A stretch of 47,963 nucleotides of DNA from Spirochaetia bacterium (GCA_025997595.1 BNUU01000012.1:1-47963), one strand, 5' to 3'. Numbered from the stretch's first letter, positions 23,514 through 33,516 are shown. Numbers and translations are program-made. The notes: generated by a model not told the origin, from the sequence alone.

Positions 23514-26500
23514 ATACAGATATCTCCCTAAAACCAAGATAAATATCACTAAAAGTATTCCCCGGATTGTAAACCAAGCTCTGATCTTTCCCAAATAAAA
23601 CAAAGTGATGATCTTGTGCATTATAGGGCAGCTCAACCCGATAAGCAACGGGCCGTTTTCCCGGATCATCCCACCCTTTGCCAAATGTAAGCCCTATATC
23701 GGTTCTCCCCAGTTCTCTTAAGGCTAAGTCTGCTAGTTTATTTTGAGATATAACTGTTCCATTGTCCTTCATAAACTTTTTCTCTATTGCCTCATCCCAT
23801 ATTTTTATTATAACCTCCTTACTTAAAGCTTCCCCGACAAGCATCTGCGGAACCGCAATAGTACCCATAAAATTACAGCCAAAATTTTTCAGATTAGGCT
23901 TTGAAGTGAATTCAGTTTGTTTTGGCAGCCGTGACGCGACTTTATTGGATGAGTCAATGTCCCATATTGAAATTAGTTTTTCATTTTTACCAACCAATAC
24001 CGTTGTGTGTTCCTGGTTGTAATACAATTTTTCTATGGAACCGGAATAAAAAGAATCCCTGTTTTCACTGTTAAAGGGTGTTATGATATTTACAAGAGTA
24101 TTCATAAGTCCCGAAGTCATTCTGGCATTACTTATAACACCATAATTCAAACCATCTATACTTGCGCTGTCATTAAGCAGCATGCTGATGGCATAGTTTT
24201 CCAATTTCTTTTTAAATTCTTTGTCGTTCAATGCCTCTGAAATATCAAAATCAGGACTTTTATCATCAATCCAATTCCAATTCCCATTAGCGTCTTTAAC
24301 CAGTTTCCAGAAATCGGCGCTCGAATCATAGTTGTCGTCAACATAGGCATTGAACTTATTGGCATCGCCATTGGCGCCAAGATACGCAAGCAGATCCTTC
24401 ACCAGGTTTTGATTGAATCCTATCTGCTGCCCGTCCTGTAACATCCGTATGGCCATCTCCGTATGCCCCAATGCCGCTCGCTGTGTTTCCAGATTGTTAT
24501 CAGCAGTCTTTATTCCGTTCCGGTAAGCTTCATGCTGGAGGGTTATTCCCATGAATAACTGTTCCTCAAGGCTCATCCCATTATGGTAACCGTTTAGATA
24601 AACCAATAGGTTTCCGTTCTCGTCCATCATTGTCCTGGCGTTTTCGGGCCCGGTTCCGGCTTTTATCTTTGCATTGCCTGACAAGATCGATCCAAGCAGA
24701 CCCTTCCCTTCCGCATCCCCAAATCCCCAGAGGCTCCGTAATGATGTTGCCGCTTCGCTCATACTGTCCCGTCTCGCGGCTGCTTCTGCCCCGATGCTTA
24801 CCCCAAGATCCACCGTTCCCCTTAATGCAGACGCCATGGTTCCTAAACTTATATCTACCCCGTTCGTTCCAAACTGGGTGCTAAATCCATCTTTTCCTAC
24901 CGTTATTTCAAACAGCCCCGTGCCCGCTGCCTTTACCGGATTGAAGGTCACATTCCCGGTCATTCCATAGGTTACCCCGGCGCCCGCCATGCTCCCCACA
25001 AATCTGTTCATCTTACTCATATCATTTTTTTGTAAAGAATTAAAGCCGTTGGTCGGACTTACGGCGCCCAAAAAGCCTGCGGTTGCGGTTGCGGCCATCC
25101 CGCTTAATGCGCCGACCGCAACCGATTGGAACCCGGCGTTAAATACATCCTTCGACCACCCAAGCTGCCCGGTCCGGCTATCCCACTGTATCGCCGATAT
25201 GGCGCTGTTTACCGTACCGGTTGTTAAGACCTGGACCCCTGTTAACAGGGTTTTCCCTACCGTATTTGCCAGACCCGCGGTTACCGTGTTCCCCAGTCTC
25301 TTGCTTATCGTGTTTTCCAGAAGCCCCGAAAATCCATTCGTTCCAAAAAAGAGCGCATTGGCTGCCACGTTTACCATCCACATGGCCGTTTTCTTCCCAA
25401 GTTCTATTCCCACTTCCTCCATGCTTTTGTAGTCCCCGGTCACATCCAGGACACCAAAAAGAATATCGTCCAGTAATCCTATTCCCAGTGCTCCTGTCAA
25501 GGTCTCAGTAATATTCATCCCCATGTCTACCACACCCCGGAGTGTGAACGGCTTCAGGTTAAACGGGTTATCTTCAAACCAGAAATTTTTGTCATGGGCC
25601 GGTTTCGCCAGCTCCGCCCAGCCTTTCATGGCCTTCATTGAGTTCCACTGAAAATCCAGCATGATAAGGCCGATCTGCCCGGCGCCGGCGGTATCCATAT
25701 TCTCTCGTGCGCCCTTTTTATAATCAATGCCTTCTCTTTTCATGATGGGCGCATACCCTACATGAGCCCCAAACAAGCCGTCCCGCACATCGGTGTACCT
25801 TGCCAGTTCCTTCTTTTCTTCATCGGTCAGGGTATTTTTCGCCTGCTTTTCCAGTAAGCCGCTTACGGTCTGCACCTTCCGCTGATCCGCTGCGGCGTAT
25901 CCTTCCGCCCCCAGATCTCCGGTTCCCCGCAGAATCGTATGGGCTATGATTTTCCCCTCCTCATCGGTCCTTCCGAAGATCTTTTCTCCCCAGGCCCGCA
26001 GGTCCTGTTCTGTCTGGGCTATCAGGAGCATAATCACTTCCGCATCCAGCCCTTCAAGGTTACCGGCGCTCAGGTCAGCTTTCAGCTCGGGGGCCGATTC
26101 ATAAAAGTACTCATACTTGTGTACGTTCTGCCATTCCGTTTTGTCTCCAAACAGGGTCGCATCTATGACCACTTCCCGGCTGTACTGCCCGTCCGTGCTG
26201 TACCCGCTTTCCCCTACCAGCCTTCTTTCCCATTCCTCCATACCCTTGTTCTCTTCCCGGAGCCGTCCCTCGTAGCGGGCCATGAGATCCCTCAGCATCT
26301 TCTGTGCCTGGGACGCCGCCAGTTTTGCCGCTCCCTTCCGGAGGTCTTCATTCATCCCCGCCAGAACTTTTTCCGCCGCCGTAAAGCCTGCCGTTTCGGC
26401 GCTCCGGCGGCTCCCCTGCTGCACCTTTATCCCGCTGTTCTTCCCCCGATCCGTGATGCTTCCGCTGTAGTTCATCAATCCCACAAGGTCCGTTTCCGCC

Positions 26501-29500
26501 AGCAGTTCTGTTACATAGCGTTCTATATCCATGTCTTCCCGGTTCATCCGTTCCATATTGAGATCGTATATTGCTTTCCCGATTGCGGTTTCCGTTTCCA
26601 TTCCCAGCTGCTCATAAACATCCGCGTTCCCCACATTCGCCGCGTATATATACTGATCCTCTACCCATTCCTGTTTCGCCATTGCAAAGCTTAAATAGTT
26701 TACTTCCCAGCCATTACTCTTGGCCTCGTATTCCCGCGTAAAATTTTGCCGCCATTTGTTATACCCTTCATTGAGTTTTTCCCGGGCCTTTTGCCATTCA
26801 CGTAACGCTATATCTTCGATGTCATAGGCCTGCGCTATCCACGCCTTAAACTGCTTTTCATAATCTTTCCGTAAAAGTTCCCATTCCTTTTCCTTTACTT
26901 CGAGGCCGCTCACCGACCAGTTTGTCACCGCTTCCGTCAGGACCGCCGCCAGATCCTGCTCCGCCCTCTTCGTATAGGGTTCTGCGGCCCGGCTATAGCC
27001 TATCCGGCTGTGCAGGAGGCTTCCCTCATGGCGGATCAATTCCAGATCATGGAGTTCACTGTTCCAGGTTCCGTCTCCCCAGGCCTTTGCCGCCAGTGTC
27101 TGAAACTGCGCCTTTACCGTTTCCGGGGCCGGACGGATCTCCGCCATCAGGCGGTCATAGGCAGCGGCAGCGGCGGTCCGTTCCCCTACGCTTAAGCCGG
27201 GGTCCCCCGCAAGCCGGGCCAGTTCTTTTAACCGCCGCTGGTTTTTCGCACTGATTACCAGCTCCGCACTTACCGATTTCTCATAGGCTTCCGCCGCCGC
27301 CCGCTGGTTCTGCTGTAAATCAAGGGCCGCCAGCGCAAGTTTTTCCTTTTTATCTTTTTCCTGCTTTTCGTAGGCGCTGTTGAGTTTTCCTATGGCATCC
27401 AGTATCCCCTCACTCTCAGAGACCCTGGCTTCCCCGTAAAATGATTCATTGTATAATTTTAATACTTCCTTATAACTTACTGCCTGCTGATCCGTTCCCC
27501 GGGGAAATAATAGATCTGAGGCCTTTTTGAATTTGTCATAACTTACCGTATAGCCGTCTCCCGTTTTTGGTTTTTCCGTAATCCCATACATCATCACATA
27601 CAGTTTTTCCTGTTCCTGCCGCAATATTTCTTTTTTTTCTATCAATGTTTCACGTTTTTCATTGTTTTCCGCCACAGATGCGGCAACTTCTCCCTGCTTC
27701 CAGTTGATAAAGGCCCGGACCCGGTCTGCGGCTTTTTCCAGCTGATTTTTTGCATCAAAATTATTTATTGCGATAATTTGCGATACCGCCGCCAGAGCCC
27801 AGAAAGTTGCCGAGATTCCGCCAAAGATTGATGTTGCTATGGCGGCAACGGTAGCGGCCGCCGCTGTTACCTGTGCCCCTATGGCTATACCTCTTTTTGT
27901 TTCCGCTTCACTTTCCAGTAATGCCGCTGCATGCCCTGCCGACAGGGACTCAAGCAGTTCCTTTTCCCGCTCCGCTCCTCCTATAAGCAGGTTCCGATCC
28001 CGGAACAGCAAATAATAGGCCAGATCTTTCTCTCCCTGTGCGCCCCTGTTTGCAATACTTTCCCAAGCTCCCATCAGGACCATCATCCGCGATCCACGGT
28101 ATGCCGATACTATATCCACCCCGTGGAAGGTTCCCACCGGCGCATCGGGAATAAAATAAGTACTGTCAGTTTGGGGATCTCCGCTATCGCCAAACCATAG
28201 GTCCCGTCCGTTACCCTGCCGCAGGGTGTTCAGATACAGGGCCGCCAGCATGATGTTTTTCAGATATTCAGGGTCCTGTAATATCTTTTCTACCCATACA
28301 CGGGCTTCCGCCGCAGCCTTGCTGTACTCCCGGTACCCGTCTACCGTATCCACCTGTACCTTGTCATTCTTAAAATAATCCGTATAGACCGCTGGGTTGT
28401 TTTCAGGACTTCCGGTTCGTACCGCCCTGCCGTTTTGTATGGTATACCCCAGGCTGACCTGATACTCATTACCGGCTTTTGAGAGGCTAACCAGATCTAT
28501 ATTTTCAAGGGCTGCCTTTTCATTTTCATATACCAGTACCGCATAGGCAGCCTCTGCCTCAAATTCCGCTTTCCGTACGATGTCCTTTTGCCGGTTTATG
28601 GCTTCCCCGGCTTCAAATGCCGCAGCCAGGCCCAGGTAATATTTTTCACTTGTTTCCTTATATTCCTTCATGGTCCCGGTGTATGCTTTATCCGGCTGTA
28701 TGATCCCCTTGACCAGTCCTTCAAGGACCTCCGCCGAAACCTGCGCCCGCTCCCGGGCATACTGCGCCGTTGAAAGTTTTTCCTTCGGTGTCCCATATCC
28801 TCCGTCCAGGGTTTCCCCAAAACCCTTAAGGTAGATGCTTCCCGCCCAATCGTAGATCTCCTGCTTTTCCCGTTTCAGAAGCCGCAGCTCTTTCAGTTCG
28901 GCATAGGCGGCGTCCGCTTTATCAAGGGCCTCGTTATAGGCCGCATAGCTTTTCTGTACCGCAGCGATGGCCTTTGAATAATTCCCGTCGCTGTACGCTT
29001 CCCAATTTTTTCTGGCCTCCTCCAGTTTTCCCTTTGCCGCCAGCGCCTCCGCTTCCATCGCGTCCGTGCCTTTTTTGGCCATGGTGAGATCTGCTATCTG
29101 TTCTTTTAAGGTACTGATAAATGCCGCTTCCCCATTGACAGCTGTCCCATAGGCCGCCGCCGCTTCGATGAGTTCGCTGCGCCGCTGGTCCTGCGCGGGA
29201 CCCCCCGCCGCCGGTTCGTATGCCCCATAGGTCCAATTGGCAGTCTCATTAAAATAGTCCTCGTACCATCCCAAAACCTGGGAGAGCCGCTGGTACCGGC
29301 TCTCTTCGCTCTGCCCTTCCAGGAAAGTCCCAACAGCATCACGCTGTTCCGTATTTAACATGTTATCCGCCCGTTCCTGATCCAGGGTAAAACCCTTCAG
29401 TTGATCAAGCCAGCCGAGCTCCTTTTCATCCAGTTCCCGGTTCACATAGCCCGCATAAGTTCCCTTGTCTGCCGCATCCTGGGCCTTCTTCCGTTCCTCC

Positions 29501-32500
29501 TCCAGGCGCCCCTTCAAGATATTTATTGCTTCCCCCTGTTCGGTCTCCAAATAATTCTGAAGAAGATCCGCCCATGCCGCTTTTGTATATTCACCCTGTT
29601 CATACTCTTCCTGCCGGATTATCATTTTTCCGTATATCTTTTCCCGCAGCCCTTCATCCAGACTCAAAAATATCTCCGTCCACCCGGTGCTTCCGTCATT
29701 TGCGATCAGATTTTCCAGGGCGCTCAGATCCTCTGCTTCCCTGAGCGTCTCAGGTCCCAGCCGGGCCAGTATCAGATCCCCGGCGTACACAATAAAAAGC
29801 TGTCGTTCCGTTTCTACAAGATCCGTGATGTGCTCAGTCCCAAGACTCGTGAGGTGTGATTCCGTGGTGTACATTTGGTACTGCCATTCATTGAAGATTT
29901 CCCAGGCCCTTGCCGCCTCATCGTAGTCCGCCTTGAACTTCTCCTGATCCTGCCGCGCATCTTTCCCGGCTATGTCCGCTTCCCGTATTGCCGTATATTC
30001 CATAAGCCCCGCGATATACTGATTTAACGCTTCCTGTCCCGCAAGGTTGAGGCCCGCGGCTTTCTCCCGCAGTTCCCCGATATACCCGGAGATGTCCCCA
30101 AACCCGGCAGCCTGCCGGTATGTATCCCGGTTCTCCGCGATTGCTTTTTCCACCTGGGCGCGGGATTCCCTGTCCGTCCGGTTCACCGCGCTTATCTGGT
30201 ATGTGCCGTACTGCGCCGCTATTTGTTCTCCCCGTTCCAGTCCGGCTAATCCCCGCTGCCGCCGCTCGGCCTGATAAGCTGCCCACGCAAGGGCGGTCCC
30301 CGCAGTGGTTTCCAGTATCCGCTCCTGTTCCAGTATTGCCCGGAGATAGATGTTCTCATCTTCCCCTTCCCCGGCAAGCCCTTCCTCCAGGGCGGCGGCA
30401 AAATCTTCCCCCGCCTCCACCGCCAGTATTGCTTCGATCCGGGAGGCCAATGTGTTTAACGTATCCAGCCATTCCCCGGCTTCGATAATTTCCAGTTCCC
30501 CCCGGATTCCCGCAAGCTGTCCTGCAAGCAGGCTCCGCTGTTCCTGTTCTGTTTTTCCGGTTAATGCTGTTTCCCCGGTTTCCTCCTCAAGGAGATAGGC
30601 TTTTATTGCTTCCCGCTTTTCAAGCTCCCCGGCGTACCAGGCTTCCGCTTCTTCCCAGAGGGCCTGTATCCCCATTTCCAGGGTATCTCCGTTTTTGCCG
30701 TCCCCTTCCCCGGCCAAAACAAGCCGGTATTCCTCCAGCAATATTTCCAGAAGCTGCTTCTCATACCCCAGTTCAGGGGAAAAATAGATCCTCACATTTT
30801 TTTTATCATACAGCCCGGTTTTCCCGGCCAGCAGTTCCCCTATTTCTTCCAGTTTCTCTTTCAAAGACTGTGAGCTTTCCCACCCGTCCCTGGGTTTTTC
30901 CAGCTCCGAAAGTATGGCGTAAATTTCTGCGTCCTTCTGCACTTCCCCATAGTTCTGCACCGCCCAAAAATAGGCGTCCATCTCTTCCTTTATGGTCCGC
31001 TGATAGATATCCCCGATCCGCTGAGCCGTATCCGCTATCTGTATTTCCACCGTCTCCGGCTGCAGCCCCTTCAGTACCGCCAGAACCGTGTTGTATTCCT
31101 TCCTCGCTTCCTCTGCCAATACCCTTAAGTTTTCAAGTTCTGCCCGGGCTTTTTCCAATGCTTCATTTGCGGCCCCTATTTCCCCGCTCCGCTCCATAAC
31201 CCTATTCAGATGATCCTGATATGCCGCCGCCGCTGTTTCATAAGCCGCTTCCGCTTCTTCAAGGGCTGCGAGGGTTTTCCCAAGGCCTTCAAGGCCTGAA
31301 TCATTCCGCCGGGCATACTCATCTACCGCCGCGGCTATCCGCAGCTCCTCTTCCCAATATTGCAGCACCGCTCCCGCTTTTAAATATTCCCGTTCCAGTT
31401 CGCTCAAATACCCGTCGAAAGATTGAAAGGGCGCTATCGCGCCCGGCGTCATGCTCAAGCGGCTCACATCGATCCCCGCCGCCTTATACAGTTCTTCTAC
31501 CGCCTCATCCGCGTGCTTCCGGTACTTTCCCGCAATGCTTATCCAGCCGGTGTCCCCGTCAAATAATTCCGCCCCGCTCTCCCAAAGCCGGGTATTAAAG
31601 GGTTCTCCCTCGGAGATCAATTCCAGATAGATTGTTTTCCATTGTTCATACTGGGGGATTATATTTTTTACATTTTCTCCCTTAAATCCGGTGAGATAAT
31701 TAATATCTCCGTTCTTTAATAGGTCTGTAAAATTTGGGGGGCCTTCTTCTCCGCCGTTAAGGGTCCGCCATTTGGTATAGACATTCTCATACATCCCGCT
31801 CCATTGTTCATACCACTGGATTATCCCCTGGTTCGCCATGTTCATCATGTCCCGGCTCTTGTTATAGATATCGATCTGTATCCCGATCAGTTTTCCCTTG
31901 GTGTTCCGGGTCTCCTCCGCCGCGCTGAGAAAATCCTGCCGTGCACGGCTTATCTCAAGTTCCAGTTCCTTTCCGCTCTCTTCCCACTTCTTGTACCCTT
32001 CATCAAATTTCCGCAGTAATTCTGTTTCCCACTCCTGCTGTTTTAAACCAAGCTCCTGATAGGCCTGTACCCATACTTCCTCACTTTCGATATAGCTCCG
32101 TTCCGCGTCCCGCTCCCATTCAGCGCGGGCCGCCAAAAACCCTTCCTCCGCCGCAGTCCATTTTTCAAGCCCCGTTTCAAAGGCCCTGCGGAAATTGTTC
32201 AGCCAGTCCTGACCGGCTATCCCGATATCTTCAACATCCTCCGCCGTGATTAAAGCATCCAGGCTCTGAAACAGATCCCGGATAGACTTTTCACTGGCCG
32301 CCTCCGCTTCTTTTGCCAGTTCCCGGGCGATTATCCCCGCCGCTTTTTCTCCGGAAAGTTTCCGCAGGCTCCCCTGATCGTAGAGCACCTCCATCAGGAG
32401 CTGGTTTCCTTCCGCCGCCGCTATCCTTCCGTATTCCCGCAGCGCTTCCGCACGGTACCGTTCCCCCGCTTCCCGGTAGAGCCGTTCCTTCTCCGCCGCA

Positions 32501-33102
32501 TCCAGATCCAGGGCGCTGATCCGCGCCTCAAGTTCCGGCCAGGCCGCCCCCTGCTGCTCTTCCCAAAGCCCCATATACCGGTCCACGATTTCCTGGGCCA
32601 CCGCATTCCAGGCCGCCTGGGCCTGCCCCGCTTCCGCAAGGTTTACTGTCCGGGTCCCGGTACCGCTTTCGCCGGTATAGGTCCACTGCTTTGCCGCTTC
32701 CCGCAGGGCTTCGCCCAGTCCGCTTTCTTCCAGCCGCGCCCGTTCCGCATAGACCCGTTCACTGGCCCACCGTACATAGGCTGTTTCCTTCTCTTTCCCA
32801 AAGGCCATTGCAGCCCTGGTCCTCTCCGCTTCCCAGGCCTCGCCGTCCTGTTCCCGCAAATAGAGGTTTGCGCTTTCCCACTCCAGCATGGCCGCTTCCA
32901 GCCCCGCCCGGGCGATGTCTTCCCATTTTTCCGCGTTCCGCTCTATTTCCGCCCGGTCCAGATAGTGTTCCAGCCGGACCATGCCGCGTCTCATATCACT
33001 CCCCAGTTCCCGCGCCGGCAGCAGCATGGTGAACTGGCTGATAATCAATATACAGGCGATAATTTTTTCCGTTTTCCCGAATTCCCCAAATTTCCCAAAC
33101 AT
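23503..33102 (-). CDS. Giant 3199-residue exported coiled-coil protein with C-terminal polymorphic-toxin-like module
   Basis: The frame is uninterrupted from an ATG at 33102, with GGGGGG 6 nt upstream. A hydrophobic stretch near residues 10-30 looks like a signal peptide or anchor. Residues about 40-1700 and 1790-2450 are Glu/Ala/Trp-rich helices and coiled coils. A long hydrophobic hairpin lies at about 1739-1781, and a Gly/Ala-rich membrane-active-like region at about 2520-2720. An H2857-E-A-Y-R ... H2880-T-E-M motif resembles a metal site. The last 265 residues are encoded by distinctly AT-rich DNA and carry Cys3076 (FGCNFMG), His3165-His3166 (DHHFVLF) and Asn3179 (YNPG), an order seen in papain-like cysteine peptidases. 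It recalls the very large spirochaetal proteins known from Leptospira and Treponema. A role in contact-dependent competition is inference; a structural surface protein is the main alternative. Confidence 0.9.
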   Translation of the reverse strand: MFGKFGEFGKTEKIIACILIISQFTMLLPARELGSDMRRGMVRLEHYLDRAEIERNAEKWEDIARAGLEAAMLEWESANLYLREQDGEAWEAERTRAAMAFGKEKETAYVRWASERVYAERARLEESGLGEALREAAKQWTYTGESGTGTRTVNLAEAGQAQAAWNAVAQEIVDRYMGLWEEQQGAAWPELEARISALDLDAAEKERLYREAGERYRAEALREYGRIAAAEGNQLLMEVLYDQGSLRKLSGEKAAGIIARELAKEAEAASEKSIRDLFQSLDALITAEDVEDIGIAGQDWLNNFRRAFETGLEKWTAAEEGFLAARAEWERDAERSYIESEEVWVQAYQELGLKQQEWETELLRKFDEGYKKWEESGKELELEISRARQDFLSAAEETRNTKGKLIGIQIDIYNKSRDMMNMANQGIIQWYEQWSGMYENVYTKWRTLNGGEEGPPNFTDLLKNGDINYLTGFKGENVKNIIPQYEQWKTIYLELISEGEPFNTRLWESGAELFDGDTGWISIAGKYRKHADEAVEELYKAAGIDVSRLSMTPGAIAPFQSFDGYLSELEREYLKAGAVLQYWEEELRIAAAVDEYARRNDSGLEGLGKTLAALEEAEAAYETAAAAYQDHLNRVMERSGEIGAANEALEKARAELENLRVLAEEARKEYNTVLAVLKGLQPETVEIQIADTAQRIGDIYQRTIKEEMDAYFWAVQNYGEVQKDAEIYAILSELEKPRDGWESSQSLKEKLEEIGELLAGKTGLYDKKNVRIYFSPELGYEKQLLEILLEEYRLVLAGEGDGKNGDTLEMGIQALWEEAEAWYAGELEKREAIKAYLLEEETGETALTGKTEQEQRSLLAGQLAGIRGELEIIEAGEWLDTLNTLASRIEAILAVEAGEDFAAALEEGLAGEGEDENIYLRAILEQERILETTAGTALAWAAYQAERRQRGLAGLERGEQIAAQYGTYQISAVNRTDRESRAQVEKAIAENRDTYRQAAGFGDISGYIGELREKAAGLNLAGQEALNQYIAGLMEYTAIREADIAGKDARQDQEKFKADYDEAARAWEIFNEWQYQMYTTESHLTSLGTEHITDLVETERQLFIVYAGDLILARLGPETLREAEDLSALENLIANDGSTGWTEIFLSLDEGLREKIYGKMIIRQEEYEQGEYTKAAWADLLQNYLETEQGEAINILKGRLEEERKKAQDAADKGTYAGYVNRELDEKELGWLDQLKGFTLDQERADNMLNTEQRDAVGTFLEGQSEESRYQRLSQVLGWYEDYFNETANWTYGAYEPAAGGPAQDQRRSELIEAAAAYGTAVNGEAAFISTLKEQIADLTMAKKGTDAMEAEALAAKGKLEEARKNWEAYSDGNYSKAIAAVQKSYAAYNEALDKADAAYAELKELRLLKREKQEIYDWAGSIYLKGFGETLDGGYGTPKEKLSTAQYARERAQVSAEVLEGLVKGIIQPDKAYTGTMKEYKETSEKYYLGLAAAFEAGEAINRQKDIVRKAEFEAEAAYAVLVYENEKAALENIDLVSLSKAGNEYQVSLGYTIQNGRAVRTGSPENNPAVYTDYFKNDKVQVDTVDGYREYSKAAAEARVWVEKILQDPEYLKNIMLAALYLNTLRQGNGRDLWFGDSGDPQTDSTYFIPDAPVGTFHGVDIVSAYRGSRMMVLMGAWESIANRGAQGEKDLAYYLLFRDRNLLIGGAEREKELLESLSAGHAAALLESEAETKRGIAIGAQVTAAAATVAAIATSIFGGISATFWALAAVSQIIAINNFDAKNQLEKAADRVRAFINWKQGEVAASVAENNEKRETLIEKKEILRQEQEKLYVMMYGITEKPKTGDGYTVSYDKFKKASDLLFPRGTDQQAVSYKEVLKLYNESFYGEARVSESEGILDAIGKLNSAYEKQEKDKKEKLALAALDLQQNQRAAAEAYEKSVSAELVISAKNQRRLKELARLAGDPGLSVGERTAAAAAYDRLMAEIRPAPETVKAQFQTLAAKAWGDGTWNSELHDLELIRHEGSLLHSRIGYSRAAEPYTKRAEQDLAAVLTEAVTNWSVSGLEVKEKEWELLRKDYEKQFKAWIAQAYDIEDIALREWQKAREKLNEGYNKWRQNFTREYEAKSNGWEVNYLSFAMAKQEWVEDQYIYAANVGNADVYEQLGMETETAIGKAIYDLNMERMNREDMDIERYVTELLAETDLVGLMNYSGSITDRGKNSGIKVQQGSRRSAETAGFTAAEKVLAGMNEDLRKGAAKLAASQAQKMLRDLMARYEGRLREENKGMEEWERRLVGESGYSTDGQYSREVVIDATLFGDKTEWQNVHKYEYFYESAPELKADLSAGNLEGLDAEVIMLLIAQTEQDLRAWGEKIFGRTDEEGKIIAHTILRGTGDLGAEGYAAADQRKVQTVSGLLEKQAKNTLTDEEKKELARYTDVRDGLFGAHVGYAPIMKREGIDYKKGARENMDTAGAGQIGLIMLDFQWNSMKAMKGWAELAKPAHDKNFWFEDNPFNLKPFTLRGVVDMGMNITETLTGALGIGLLDDILFGVLDVTGDYKSMEEVGIELGKKTAMWMVNVAANALFFGTNGFSGLLENTISKRLGNTVTAGLANTVGKTLLTGVQVLTTGTVNSAISAIQWDSRTGQLGWSKDVFNAGFQSVAVGALSGMAATATAGFLGAVSPTNGFNSLQKNDMSKMNRFVGSMAGAGVTYGMTGNVTFNPVKAAGTGLFEITVGKDGFSTQFGTNGVDISLGTMASALRGTVDLGVSIGAEAAARRDSMSEAATSLRSLWGFGDAEGKGLLGSILSGNAKIKAGTGPENARTMMDENGNLLVYLNGYHNGMSLEEQLFMGITLQHEAYRNGIKTADNNLETQRAALGHTEMAIRMLQDGQQIGFNQNLVKDLLAYLGANGDANKFNAYVDDNYDSSADFWKLVKDANGNWNWIDDKSPDFDISEALNDKEFKKKLENYAISMLLNDSASIDGLNYGVISNARMTSGLMNTLVNIITPFNSENRDSFYSGSIEKLYYNQEHTTVLVGKNEKLISIWDIDSSNKVASRLPKQTEFTSKPNLKNFGCNFMGTIAVPQMLVGEALSKEVIIKIWDEAIEKKFMKDNGTVISQNKLADLALRELGRTDIGLTFGKGWDDPGKRPVAYRVELPYNAQDHHFVLFGKDQSLVYNPGNTFSDIYLGFREISVYAK

Positions 33103-33516
33103 ACAGAACCCCCCAAATTCGATTAGTAATGGGGAATGAGGGGTGAGGAATTTTGTTATTCCTTTGTTTTACCCTCTACTCACCGCTCATTTCCCGCTGC
33201 GCCAAAAGCGCACACCTATATAGGGCGCTGACTAGCGGTTTTGGATCGAAAAAGAGGGGAAATTCGTAAAAAAAAGTGAAAAATTTTCCGGCAGGGTGGC
33301 ACGACAAACGCATGAAAAAAATTATTCAAAAATTTTCACTGATTAAGATAGAATTCTTTAGAATTTAAACCACGAACCACACAAACCCCACGAACATTTT
33401 TGTGCAAATTTGTGCTTTTTCGTGGGGTTCGTGTCGTTCGTGGTTAAATTCTTCTTAAAGATATTTGAATTGTGGGTCAAGTGCGGGTATGTTGATTTTT
33501 TTTGATTATTTCTTTT
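33103..33516. other. 414-bp intergenic region with repeat element, no gene seen
   Basis: This region between the giant gene and the flagellar rod genes has no plausible open frame and no tRNA. It holds a palindromic dispersed repeat (33352-33458) and AT-rich sequence with A-runs near 33267-33278. The promoter of the giant gene must lie here. A CCTATATAGG box near 33210-33219 is a possible -10, but I found no convincing -35. Confidence 0.6.
33352..33458. repeat. Palindromic dispersed repeat (AACCACGAACCAC type)
   Basis: The left arm (about 33361-33400, AACCACGAACCACACAAACC then CCACGAAC) is an imperfect inverted copy of the right arm (about 33418-33456, CGTGGGGTTCGTGTCGTTCG then TGGTTAAATTC). 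A GTGCAAATTTGTGC centre lies between them. It shares arms with the element at 47679-47783 and is related to the one within truB. Confidence 0.85.

Noticed and set aside
33103..33516. tRNA or small RNA gene
   Set aside because: The only structure is the dispersed palindrome; no cloverleaf, CCA end or terminator was found.
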